A DNA stretch of 64,000 nucleotides from Vibrio lentus (GTDB taxonomy: Bacteria > Pseudomonadota > Gammaproteobacteria > Enterobacterales > Vibrionaceae): assembly GCF_002875945.1 (NCBI RefSeq), contig NZ_MCZK01000182.1, positions 17,171 through 81,170 of the forward strand, given 5' to 3'. Every line of letters starts with the position of its first letter. Within the stretch, counting starts at the first letter, position 1. A program made the translations under genes and the position numbers. Below are positions 54,748 through 62,882 of this stretch, piece after piece. The notes under the pieces were generated by a model. It was not told the DNA's origin and made no database searches. It saw only the letters and a list, made by a program, of their open reading frames with translations.

Positions 54748-57072
54748 TTAGCTGACGGTTGAAAGGGGAATGGCGTCAGAGATTGATTTCTCTAATCTGA
54801 TGGCGATAAATTTTGAGGTCGGAGTAAAGGTTCGTTCACCATAGCTGTCTAGAGGAACCAGAGGATTGGTTTCAGGGTAGTAAGCCGCCGCCTGACCCTG
54901 TGGAACGTCATAAGCCACCAAGGTAAACCCTTTCACTTTTCTCGTTACACCATCTTCCCAAAGCGACACCATATCGACCTTGTCACCCGGTTCAAAACCG
55001 AGCTTCAATATATCAGCTTCATTGATAAACAAAACTTCGCGCATACCAAAGACACCGCGGTACCGATCATTCAAGCCATATAACGTGGTGTTGTATTGGT
55101 CATGGGAACGCATGGTTTGTAAGATCAAATCGGGTTTATTAGCACCCTGCAACACAGCTTCATTAATCAGATGTTTTGGCAGTTCATTGGAGCCAAATTG
55201 CGCTTTACCACTGAGGGTGTTCCATTGGCGATTTGCGGCAGGATTGACTAAATGAAATCCCCCCGGATTTTCCAGTTTTTGATTGAAGTCAGTAAAGCCC
55301 GGAATTGTATCTGCAATGAGCTCTCGAATATGCCCATAATCTTGAATGACCCAATTCCAATCTATTGGATGGCTGCCCAGTGTGGCATTGGCAATACCCG
55401 CGACAATGGCTGGTTCAGAACGTAAATGCTCTGATCGAGGTTCGAGCTGTCCGTAAGAGATGTGAACCATGCTGAAGGTATCTTCGACGGTGATGCCTTG
55501 TGGCCCATTAGCTTGTGTATCGATTTCCGTACGTCCCAAACATGGAAGAATCAGGGCATCTTGACCGGTAACAAGGTGAGAGCGATTGAGTTTGGTTGAG
55601 ATATGAACGGTTAGGTCACAATTTTTCATCGCTAGATGCGTGCGAGGAGTATCGGGTGTGGCTTGCGCAAAATTACCACCTAAACCAATAAAGACTTTCG
55701 AGCGTTTTTCCTCCATCGCTTTAATCGCTTGTATGGTGTTGTGGCCTACATCTCGTGGGGCATTGAAATTAAAGCGGCGTTCAATGCTATCTAGAAATTG
55801 GTTTGAGGGTTTTTCATCGATACCCATCGTACGATCGCCTTGGACATTACTATGTCCCCTAACCGGTGATAGCCCAGCACCTGGCTTACCGACGTTGCCG
55901 CGCAACAATTGCACGTTGGCTACTTCTTTGATGGTTTGTACTGAATGACGATGTTGTGTTAGCCCCATCGCCCAACACATGATCACTTTTTCTGAACGGC
56001 GGTACATGTCTGCGACCATTTCTATTTCGCTTAAAGCTAACCCTGATTGTTCAGCGATATGTTCCCATGTTGTCGCGTCAACTTCTGCTAAATATTCATC
56101 AATACCTGTGGTGTGTTCGCTGATGAATTTACGATCAAATATGGCTTTTCCTTCGGTTGCGAGCGCATCACGTTCCCATTGCAGCAAATATTTAGCCATC
56201 CCACGAAAGACCGCCATATCGCCACCTAATGCGGGTCTTAAATAAGCGGTATTGGTTGGTTTTGAACCATTGCTTAACATTTCAACTGGAACTTGAGGAT
56301 TTTGGAAACGTTCAAGCCCACGTTCTTTCAATGGATTGAAACAGATCACCTGCGCACCGCGTTTTACCGCTTCACGCAATGGCTCAAGCATACGTGGGTG
56401 GTTAGTGCCTGGGTTTTGCCCGAGTACAAAGATCGCATCTGCTTTTTCAAAGTCGTCAAAAATTACGGTTCCTTTACCCACACCGACCGTATCTTTCATG
56501 CCAATTGCACTGGCTTCGTGGCACATGTTTGAACAGTCAGGGAAGTTATTTGTTCCAAACGCACGGACGAAGAGTTGGTACAAAAATGCTGCTTCATTAC
56601 TGGCGCGACCCGAGGTGTAAAATTCGGCTTGATGTGGTGAGTCGAGTTGCTTCAAATGCTTGGCTATGAGCGAAAAGGCTTCGTCCCACGCGATAGGAAT
56701 ATAGTGGTCGGATGCAGCGTCGTACTTCATTGGATGAGTTATTCGGCCTTGGTATTCCAGCCAGTAATCTGTTTGTGATGACAAGGACGTTACGCTGTGT
56801 TCAGCGAAAAAATCAGGATCCACAAATCGATTTGTGGCTTCCCAGTTCACGGCTTTTGCACCGTTCTCACAGAAGTTCACTTTACTGCCGTGTGGGGATT
56901 CACCCCATGCGCATCCCGGACAATCAAAACCACCGTTTTGATTCGTTTTAAGCATTGTTCGAATGTTTTTGATGGCATTTTCGCTGCCCCACCAACTCTT
57001 AGTGACGGCTTTTAACGCCCCCCAACCACCAGCAGGACCTTTATATTTTTTGATCTGTTCTTTTTGGCTCAC
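54748..57072 (-). CDS. FdhF/YdeP-family molybdopterin oxidoreductase
   Basis: 774 residues. Start chosen at GTG 57072: GAGGAG lies about 7 bp upstream, inside a longer open frame from GTG 57087. Cys51, Cys54 (FDCPGCAW) and Cys68 could hold an Fe-S cluster. The segment CSNMCHEASAIG aligns with the Sec140 region of E. coli FdhF, placing Cys184 as the likely Mo ligand, so no selenocysteine is used. The C-terminal domain (about 650-774) is the molybdopterin dinucleotide-binding region. YdeP-like enzymes are formate-dehydrogenase relatives with acid-resistance links in E. coli; the true substrate is unknown. fdhD nearby fits sulfuration of such a cofactor. No signal peptide: cytoplasmic. Confidence 0.87.
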   Translation of the reverse strand: MSQKEQIKKYKGPAGGWGALKAVTKSWWGSENAIKNIRTMLKTNQNGGFDCPGCAWGESPHGSKVNFCENGAKAVNWEATNRFVDPDFFAEHSVTSLSSQTDYWLEYQGRITHPMKYDAASDHYIPIAWDEAFSLIAKHLKQLDSPHQAEFYTSGRASNEAAFLYQLFVRAFGTNNFPDCSNMCHEASAIGMKDTVGVGKGTVIFDDFEKADAIFVLGQNPGTNHPRMLEPLREAVKRGAQVICFNPLKERGLERFQNPQVPVEMLSNGSKPTNTAYLRPALGGDMAVFRGMAKYLLQWERDALATEGKAIFDRKFISEHTTGIDEYLAEVDATTWEHIAEQSGLALSEIEMVADMYRRSEKVIMCWAMGLTQHRHSVQTIKEVANVQLLRGNVGKPGAGLSPVRGHSNVQGDRTMGIDEKPSNQFLDSIERRFNFNAPRDVGHNTIQAIKAMEEKRSKVFIGLGGNFAQATPDTPRTHLAMKNCDLTVHISTKLNRSHLVTGQDALILPCLGRTEIDTQANGPQGITVEDTFSMVHISYGQLEPRSEHLRSEPAIVAGIANATLGSHPIDWNWVIQDYGHIRELIADTIPGFTDFNQKLENPGGFHLVNPAANRQWNTLSGKAQFGSNELPKHLINEAVLQGANKPDLILQTMRSHDQYNTTLYGLNDRYRGVFGMREVLFINEADILKLGFEPGDKVDMVSLWEDGVTRKVKGFTLVAYDVPQGQAAAYYPETNPLVPLDSYGERTFTPTSKFIAIRLEKSISDAIPLSTVS

Positions 57073-57291
57073 AACTGCACTCCTCACACGTGGGAACGGC
57101 AGTAAACAAGGGAACCGGTAAAAACAGGCGCGTTATAAAAATAAGGCGGGAGTAAAACGGTTTTGATTATTTGATGTCGATACCTGTTTACTGCTTTGAA
57201 TATTTAGAAATAGACCGGCTGATTTTTGCCATGATCTAAATCAAAGGTTATGTCGTTAAGGGGCGCTGCGTCCAATTGATATTGCCGACTA

Positions 57292-57381
57292 AGTGATAAA
57301 TAGAATCTATGATGGCGAGTAAATATGGAAAGTATCGCTTTTGTCACAGTGATAAATAGATTTGTCATAGTGATAAATAAA
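57292..57381. repeat. Three AGTGATAAATA direct repeats in the molybdoenzyme/LysR intergenic region
   Basis: AGTGATAAATAGA at 57292-57304 and 57348-57360, and AGTGATAAATAAA at 57369-57381. The last two are 21 bp apart, two helical turns, and share a TGTCA-A/T prefix. They lie 220-310 bp upstream of the molybdoenzyme start codon. They are likely protein-binding sites. Confidence 0.6.
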
Positions 57382-57455
57382 ATTTATTAGCCAGTGCGAT
57401 ATGAGTTCTATTTTGTGAGATATTTGTCGAGCAGCCTTGATATAGCTGAGCCCTC

Positions 57456-57478
57456 CGTGATAGTTGCTGTCTATCACG
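57456..57478. promoter_or_regulatory. CGTGATAG-N7-CTATCACG palindrome
   Basis: Perfect 8-bp inverted arms around seven bases, a LysR-type dyad. The core GTGATA is shared with the direct repeats just upstream and with another CGTGATAG at 57584-57591. Confidence 0.6.
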
Positions 57479-57522
57479 CTATAGATAATTTAGATTTGAC
57501 CTGTATTTAAATTAGGCATACT

Positions 57523-57536
57523 TTGATTTAAATCAA
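57523..57536. promoter_or_regulatory. FNR-type site TTGAT-TTAA-ATCAA
   Basis: A perfect 14-bp match to the FNR consensus TTGAT-N4-ATCAA, 136 bp upstream of the LysR start. It suggests anaerobic control of the LysR gene, of the divergent molybdoenzyme gene, or of both. Confidence 0.72.
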
Positions 57537-57671
57537 AAAATACCGTTTTATTTTAGCTGTCGCTTTACAGATAGAGCCATTTCCCGTGATAGCTCTTTTC
57601 AATCGTAGAGAACAGTGAATGTACGACAAACGCGAAGACGACGTCTCATTTCAAGGTTTTACTGATCATTC

Positions 57672-58553
57672 ATGGATATAAAACAACTTAAGTATTTAAT
57701 CGCTTTAGATCAAACGAAACACTTTGGTCAGGCTGCGACACTTTGCCATATTACTCAGCCTACGTTGTCGATGAGGATAAGGCGGTTAGAAGAAGAGTTA
57801 GACCTCGAATTGATTTCAAGAAGTCAACGTTTTGAGGGGTTTACCGAAGCGGGCGAACGTATATTGGCTTGGGCAAAGACGGTCTTAGCGGCTCATGACG
57901 GTTTACAAGCCGAAGCGGCTAACTGCCGTGGTCAATTGGTCGGCTCGCTAAGAATTGGCATGGTGCCTTTAGCCAGCCAAAACCCGATGCAGTTGATTAA
58001 ACCTTTAGCAGAAAAATTCCCTGAACTTCGTTTTCAAATTTTGTCGATGACATCTGAGCAGATCATAGACCAGCTCAATCGTAACCAACTTGATTTAGGT
58101 ATGTGTTACACCGACCAGATCAATACGGCTTATTTTGACGTTATAGAAATGAACTCGACGGATTTAGGCATTCTGTATGACAGTCGATTCTTTGATTTTG
58201 CTGAGTCGGAAGTCTTATGGGAATCACTGAATAGCATTCCTTTGGGGCTTTTGTCTAAAGGCATGCATTATCGTCATTCGATTGATTTGAGCTTCGGTAG
58301 TAAAGGCCTAGTTCCGCAGACTTTGATTGAAAGTAACTCAACGTTTCACCTGATCCAAGCCGTCACCAGTGGCCTGTGCTGTGCTGTTATGCCGCTTAAC
58401 TCTGGATTGGAAGAGCTCAATGAACAACTGCGTATCGTACCGATAGAAAAAGCCGTGGTGCATTCGCCTCTAGGTCTACTTAAGCGTAAACAAGAACCTT
58501 ATTCGGCACTCACTGATCAGTGTTTTGCTGAAGCAAAACTCTTGTTTAATTAG
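57672..58553 (+). CDS. LysR-family regulator next to molybdoenzyme and fdhD
   Basis: 293 residues: a winged helix at residues 1-60 (MDIKQLKYLIALDQTKHFG, CHITQPTLSMRIRRLEEEL) and a LysR effector domain (about 90-290). It has several cysteines (GLCCAVM, LGMCYT), so redox sensing is conceivable but unproven. It sits between the divergent molybdoenzyme gene and fdhD and is the obvious regulator of both. An upstream FNR palindrome and GTGATA repeats support this. The ribosome site is poor. An 18-bp tandem repeat starts inside its last codons. Confidence 0.87.
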   Translation: MDIKQLKYLIALDQTKHFGQAATLCHITQPTLSMRIRRLEEELDLELISRSQRFEGFTEAGERILAWAKTVLAAHDGLQAEAANCRGQLVGSLRIGMVPLASQNPMQLIKPLAEKFPELRFQILSMTSEQIIDQLNRNQLDLGMCYTDQINTAYFDVIEMNSTDLGILYDSRFFDFAESEVLWESLNSIPLGLLSKGMHYRHSIDLSFGSKGLVPQTLIESNSTFHLIQAVTSGLCCAVMPLNSGLEELNEQLRIVPIEKAVVHSPLGLLKRKQEPYSALTDQCFAEAKLLFN

Positions 58554-58632
58554 TGATATTTGTTTAATTAGTGATATTTGTTTAATCAGCGATATTTGTT
58601 TAACCAGTGATATTTATTTAATCAGTAACGTT
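58543..58632 (+). repeat. 18-bp tandem repeats across the LysR stop codon
   Basis: TGTTTAATTAGTGATATT at 58543-58560, repeated at 58561, 58579 and 58597 with one or two changes, and a decayed fifth unit at 58615-58632. The repeat includes the LysR stop (TAG 58551-58553) and ends 49 bp before fdhD. It contains AGTGATA, as in the upstream repeats. Confidence 0.85.
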
Positions 58633-58681
58633 TTCAGTCTGAGTCGATATCGTCAAGCTGACCGTCTTTCTGGGTGATTTT

Positions 58682-59512
58682 ATGAGATGTATAACTCAAT
58701 CCTATATTGAACTGCCTGATTTTAATCAAGCGCCTCCACAGCCCAATGCCATGAGCTATCGTGAGCTTACGGGCTATAGCATGGTGGTGGATGCACCTCT
58801 GGCAAACGAATCTGCATTGGCGATCAGTTATAACGGGATCAGTCAGGCGGTTATGATGGTGACGCCCGGTCACATGGAAGACTTTGTGCGAGGTTTTAGT
58901 TTAAGCACCGGCATCATAAAAAGATTCAGTGAAATTCGTGATATTGAGATTGGAGGCAATGGTGAATCTCATTTCGCGCAAGTAGAAATCAGCAATCGCG
59001 CTTTTTGGGAAATGAAAACTCAACGACGTAACCTGGCTGGAACCACAGGCTGTGGTTTATGCGGTGTTGAGGCGCTTGAACAAGCACTTCCGGATTTGGT
59101 TCCATTGCCATCGTCATTACCACCCAGTCCACTGGTTTTTGAGGGGTTGAGAGGGCGAATTGCTGAACATCAAAAAGCAGCCAAAATATCCGGTGCTTTA
59201 CATGCCGCTTTGTTTGCGAACTCGAAAGGTGAAATTTCACTTTGTCGTGAAGACATCGGCCGCCACAACGCACTGGATAAACTAATAGGGGCGATGGCCG
59301 TGAACGAAATCAACCCTAAGTCGGGGTTCGCCATTATGACGAGTCGTTGCAGTTTAGAGCTTATTCATAAAGCCGTACGTGCTGAAATCGCAACCTTGGT
59401 TTGTTTGTCGGCTCCGACCTCATTGACGGTCGAATGGGCAAGACGTAATCGCTTGAATCTGATTCACTTACCAAACAGCAGTCCACCTCGTTTATATAGT
59501 CCTGCGCCTTAA
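58682..59512 (+). CDS. fdhD: Formate dehydrogenase accessory sulfurtransferase FdhD
   Basis: 276 residues. The conserved CxxC is at Cys124-Cys127 (GTTGCGLCG), used to pass sulfur from IscS to the bis-MGD cofactor of formate dehydrogenase-like enzymes. Further marks are ALHAALFA, REDIGRHNALDK and SRCSLELIHKAV. The family length is typical. No strong ribosome site is visible before ATG 58682. It lies downstream of the LysR gene in the same direction and serves the molybdoenzyme encoded divergently. Confidence 0.93.
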   Translation: MRCITQSYIELPDFNQAPPQPNAMSYRELTGYSMVVDAPLANESALAISYNGISQAVMMVTPGHMEDFVRGFSLSTGIIKRFSEIRDIEIGGNGESHFAQVEISNRAFWEMKTQRRNLAGTTGCGLCGVEALEQALPDLVPLPSSLPPSPLVFEGLRGRIAEHQKAAKISGALHAALFANSKGEISLCREDIGRHNALDKLIGAMAVNEINPKSGFAIMTSRCSLELIHKAVRAEIATLVCLSAPTSLTVEWARRNRLNLIHLPNSSPPRLYSPAP

Positions 59513-59532
59513 TGTAATGTTTTCGTTCGGAT

Positions 59533-59566
59533 AAAGAGAGACCATTGCTTCTCTCTTTGGTTTTTA
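59533..59566 (+). terminator. Terminator after fdhD
   Basis: Stem AAAGAGAGA/TCTCTCTTT followed by GGTTTTTATT. Confidence 0.82.
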
Positions 59567-59602
59567 TTAATAATGATTATTGTTTTACGCGGTTTGGTGG
59601 TT

Positions 59603-59648
59603 AATTTCTGCTCAAACGGCTATTTTGTTCAATTTAATAGCAGAAATT
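59603..59648 (+). promoter_or_regulatory. Inverted repeat upstream of the permease leader
   Basis: AATTTCTGCT (59603-59612) and AGCAGAAATT (59639-59648), perfect 10-bp arms around 26 bases. There is no T tract, so it is not a terminator. No TyrR box (TGTAAA-N6-TTTACA) was found. Confidence 0.45.
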
Positions 59649-59721
59649 GTGGTTATAGCGTTGTGTTTCGAGGCTCATTCGATAAGATAAAAAGACTTCT
59701 AATACTAGGGGTAAGGCAGCA

Positions 59722-59973
59722 ATGGATACGCTGCTTCAAATACTATGGAATGTGACTCAATTATTGGACACATACATGACATTCAAGATTACATCGCCGA
59801 TTATTGAACCTACGGAAGGTTCACCACATCAGTTAACGCTCACTCACGCTTCTCGTTTTACCTCTTTTAAGACAAGCTCCCCTTTGAACGCCCTGTTCGA
59901 CAACGTCTCTGCACGCTTCTTTACTGCTTATCGCTCCTATTGTTATTCGTTTTATAACTTTATTTCTATCTGA
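59722..59973 (+). CDS. Possible leader ORF with Phe/Tyr-rich C-terminus
   Basis: 83 codons; ATG 59722 has GGGGTAAGG upstream. An inner ATG at 59776 would give 65 codons. The last 18 residues are FFTAYRSYCYSFYNFISI, with eight aromatic residues (four Phe, four Tyr). It ends 70 bp before an aromatic amino acid permease. This looks like a regulatory leader peptide whose translation or arrest senses Phe/Tyr, but no attenuator hairpin lies between it and the permease. It could also be a chance ORF. The remaining bases of 59513-60042 hold the fdhD terminator and an inverted repeat. Confidence 0.4.
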   Translation: MDTLLQILWNVTQLLDTYMTFKITSPIIEPTEGSPHQLTLTHASRFTSFKTSSPLNALFDNVSARFFTAYRSYCYSFYNFISI

Positions 59974-60042
59974 ACTCCTTTGTCATCCGCTTGATGTACG
60001 AAGACTCACACCTATAAAAACTAAACAAATAAGTTAAAAATA

Positions 60043-61197
60043 ATGAATATTAAAATGATGGGTAGCTCCCTAATTATCGCTGGTACCGCTCTCGGTGCTG
60101 GTATGCTTGCGATCCCAATGGTATTAGCTCAATTTGGATTGCTTTACGGCACACTGCTGATGGTTCTGATCTGTTTCGGTACCACTTACGCAGCACTATT
60201 ACTTCTAGAAGCGACCATCAAAGCCGGTGGCGGTCTAGGGTTGAACTCTATTGCTCGAAAAACTCTGGGCAAACAAGGGCAGTTGATTACCAACGGCCTG
60301 CTTTACGCGTTATTGATTTGCCTATTAATGGCTTACATTCTGGGTGCGGGTGATTTGCTGAGCAAGTTACTGTCTAACTTTGGCGTTGAGATCACCGCGG
60401 CCACGAGCCAAATCACGTTTACTTTACTTGCTGGCGCTGTTGTCGCGAGTGGCACAGGAGTGATTGATAAGCTCAACCGCGCATTGTTCTTTGTGATGCT
60501 AGCAAGCTTGTTTGCAACTATGGTGTTTTTAGCACCAAGCATGACGCAAGAAAACTTGATGCAGGTAACCAGTCATGAGCACGTAGATCTAATCAAAACC
60601 AGTGCCATCCTGTTTACGAGCTTTGGCTTTATGGTTGTGATTCCAACCTTGGTTTCTTACAACCACGAAGCGACAGACAAACAGCTGCGTAACATGGTGA
60701 TCGTCGGTTCTCTGATTCCATTAGTGTGCTACCTGTGCTGGTTGTTTGCTGTGGTTGGTAACTTGAGTGAAGAGCAATTTAGAAGCTTCAAGAACGTATC
60801 AGATTTGATGGCTGCGTTTGAGGCTCAATCTCCTTGGGTGGGTAATGTTCTTTCTACCTTCACAGGTTTGGCACTGTTAACTTCTTTCTTTGGTGTGGCG
60901 ATGGCGCTGTTCAATCAGAATAGAGACATGTTCAACCAAAACACAGCGGTGACTTACTGCATTAGCTTTATCTTGCCGCTGGCGAGTTCACTGCTTGCTG
61001 CGGATAAGTTCCTACAAGTGTTGAACTATGCAGGCATCATCTTAGTGTTCTTGGCTGTTTTTGTTCCTCTGGTGATGGTTCATAAGCAACGCTTTATGAA
61101 AGTCGCGGAAGACAGATACAGCGCTGAAGGTGGCAAGCCAATGTTGCTTTTCTCATTGTTGTTTGGTTGCTTCTTGCTTACCTCACAAGTGATTTAA
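60043..61197 (+). CDS. Aromatic amino acid permease (TyrP/Mtr family)
   Basis: 384 residues, eleven hydrophobic helices. The family start GSSLIIAGTALGAGMLAIPM and the SFGFMVVIPTLVSYN segment place it in the hydroxy/aromatic amino acid permease family near TyrP and Mtr (403-414 residues in E. coli). It imports tyrosine, phenylalanine or tryptophan by proton symport. A Phe/Tyr-rich ORF just upstream suggests control by aromatic amino acid supply. No enzyme genes for aromatic catabolism adjoin it. Confidence 0.87.
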   Translation: MNIKMMGSSLIIAGTALGAGMLAIPMVLAQFGLLYGTLLMVLICFGTTYAALLLLEATIKAGGGLGLNSIARKTLGKQGQLITNGLLYALLICLLMAYILGAGDLLSKLLSNFGVEITAATSQITFTLLAGAVVASGTGVIDKLNRALFFVMLASLFATMVFLAPSMTQENLMQVTSHEHVDLIKTSAILFTSFGFMVVIPTLVSYNHEATDKQLRNMVIVGSLIPLVCYLCWLFAVVGNLSEEQFRSFKNVSDLMAAFEAQSPWVGNVLSTFTGLALLTSFFGVAMALFNQNRDMFNQNTAVTYCISFILPLASSLLAADKFLQVLNYAGIILVFLAVFVPLVMVHKQRFMKVAEDRYSAEGGKPMLLFSLLFGCFLLTSQVI

Positions 61198-61257
61198 CAA
61201 AACAGTTTGGTGGCTTGCATAAATCAGTCACCAAATTTCAGCTACAAAAGCTTCAGA

Positions 61258-61290
61258 TACAAAAAAAGGAACGCATTGGCGTTCCTTTCT
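61258..61290. terminator. Terminator between the permease and sdaA
   Basis: Stem AAAGGAACGC/GCGTTCCTTT (61265-61274 with 61279-61288). The A run on the left makes it stronger for minus-strand transcripts from sdaA; the right flank TTTCTATTA is a weaker tract for the permease. Confidence 0.78.
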
Positions 61291-61400
61291 ATTATCTGCT
61301 CATAAAAGCAGATTGAGTTAAGTGTTGGCTTGTTAACTGATGCTGGCCAATAAATGAATACGAACTAGCAAGCCATTATTAACTAACAAACGAATGTTAA

Positions 61401-62762
61401 TTAACAAACAACCTTAACAGCCAAACCACCTTGAGATGTCTCACGGTATTTAGCGTTCATGTCTTTACCTGTTTCTAGCATAGTTTCGATAACTTTATCT
61501 AGAGAAACGGTAGGAGCAGAAGAGCGACGAAGTGCCATACGAGTTGAGTTGATTGCTTTCACTGCAGCAATACCGTTACGCTCGATACATGGTACTTGTA
61601 CTTGGCCAGCAACTGGGTCACACGTTAGACCTAGGTTGTGCTCCATGCCGATTTCTGCAGCCATACATACTTGCTCAGGGCTACCACCCATAAGCTCAGC
61701 AAGACCAGCAGCAGCCATAGAACATGCCACACCAACTTCACCCTGACAGCCAACTTCAGCGCCAGAGATAGAAGCGTTACGCTTGTAAAGACCACCGATC
61801 GCGCCAGAAGCTGCGAAGTAACGGATGTAGTCTTTCTCTGTTACTGTTTGGATGAACTTATCGTAGTAAGCTAATACTGCTGGGATGATGCCACACGCAC
61901 CGTTTGTTGGTGCCGTTACTACACGACCGCCCGCAGCATTTTCTTCGTTTACTGCAAAAGCAAACATGTTCACCCAATCAACAACCGTCATTGGATCATT
62001 AGTTGTTTTTTCTGACGTGATCAGTTGTTGGCGAAGTGCTGCTGCACGACGAGGTACACGCAATGGACCAGGCAGGATACCTTCAGTATTCATACCGCGA
62101 TCCATACACTCACGCATCGTTCTCCAGATGTTAGCGAAGTAAGTACGAGACTCTTCGTCTGAGTGGAACGCCGCTTGGTTTTTCATAACCAGTGTACTGA
62201 TAGAAAGACCGCTTTCTTTACACTGATTAACCAGCTCTTCAGCTGTTGTGAATTCGTAAGGTGCTTTAATTGGGTTTTCTTCTTCTTTGCCGAAGCTCTC
62301 TTCGTCAACGATGAAACCGCCACCAATTGAGTAGTAGGTTTTTGAGTAAGCGACTTCGTCATCAACCCAAGCATGAATGCTCATGCCGTTTTCATGCAAT
62401 GAAAGGTTCGAAGTATGGAAGTTCATTCCGCCATCTTTAGGGAACGAAACAGTATGACAGTGCATACCAACAGGTAGACGTTCAGTTTCTTCTACGCGAG
62501 CAATGAAGCCGGCGATAGAGTCGATATCTACTTTCTCAGGAGTATTGCCAGCAAGACCCATGATGATAGCGATATCTGTGTGGTGACCTTTCCCTGTCAG
62601 TGATAGTGATCCATATACGTCCACGGTGATTTTAGTGATGTCGCGCAATTTTCCCATTGAACGTAGGTCATCAATAAATTCTTTACCCGCTTTCATTGGT
62701 CCAACTGTGTGTGAGCTCGATGGACCAACACCGATTTTATAGATATCAAATACACTAATCAT
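61401..62762 (-). CDS. sdaA: L-serine ammonia-lyase (SdaA)
   Basis: 453 residues from ATG 62762, with GAGG 9 bp upstream; E. coli SdaA has 454. The N-terminal beta domain begins MISVFDIYKIGVGPSSSHTVGP. The catalytic alpha domain carries the Fe-S-cluster cysteines in NGACGIIPAV, CDPVAGQVQVPCIERN and nearby. It deaminates L-serine to pyruvate and ammonia with a [4Fe-4S] cluster in the cytoplasm. It follows the serine transporter gene sdaC on the same strand (121 bp), with a terminator-like hairpin between. Confidence 0.95.
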   Translation of the reverse strand: MISVFDIYKIGVGPSSSHTVGPMKAGKEFIDDLRSMGKLRDITKITVDVYGSLSLTGKGHHTDIAIIMGLAGNTPEKVDIDSIAGFIARVEETERLPVGMHCHTVSFPKDGGMNFHTSNLSLHENGMSIHAWVDDEVAYSKTYYSIGGGFIVDEESFGKEEENPIKAPYEFTTAEELVNQCKESGLSISTLVMKNQAAFHSDEESRTYFANIWRTMRECMDRGMNTEGILPGPLRVPRRAAALRQQLITSEKTTNDPMTVVDWVNMFAFAVNEENAAGGRVVTAPTNGACGIIPAVLAYYDKFIQTVTEKDYIRYFAASGAIGGLYKRNASISGAEVGCQGEVGVACSMAAAGLAELMGGSPEQVCMAAEIGMEHNLGLTCDPVAGQVQVPCIERNGIAAVKAINSTRMALRRSSAPTVSLDKVIETMLETGKDMNAKYRETSQGGLAVKVVC

Positions 62763-62774
62763 TGCGATTACCTC

Positions 62775-62809
62775 AAAAAGAGAGCCTCCCAAGGGGAGTA
62801 GGGAGGCTC
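62775..62809 (-). terminator. Terminator-like hairpin between sdaC and sdaA
   Basis: On the minus strand, GAGCCTCCC pairs with GGGAGGCTC (62809-62801 with 62790-62782; ten-base loop), followed by TCTTTTT and then at once by the sdaA ribosome site. It could reduce sdaA read-through or stabilise the sdaC message. Confidence 0.7.
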
Positions 62810-62882
62810 ATTTATTATCATTATATTTTGTGTTTAATCTCGCGATATAAGATGAAGCTCATCTTATAAAAAGTGCTTTAGA

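Noticed and set aside
54748..57072. Selenocysteine codon in the molybdoenzyme
   Set aside because: The position aligned with Sec140 of FdhF is an ordinary Cys codon and there is no in-frame TGA.
57460..57484. Full OxyR site (ATAG-N7-CTAT-N7-ATAG)
   Set aside because: The second spacer is 6 bp, not 7, and the last CTAT is missing; a generic LysR dyad is the safer reading.
59573..59755. 60-residue ORF upstream of the permease leader
   Set aside because: No ribosome site, crosses an inverted repeat and overlaps the better-supported leader ORF in another frame.
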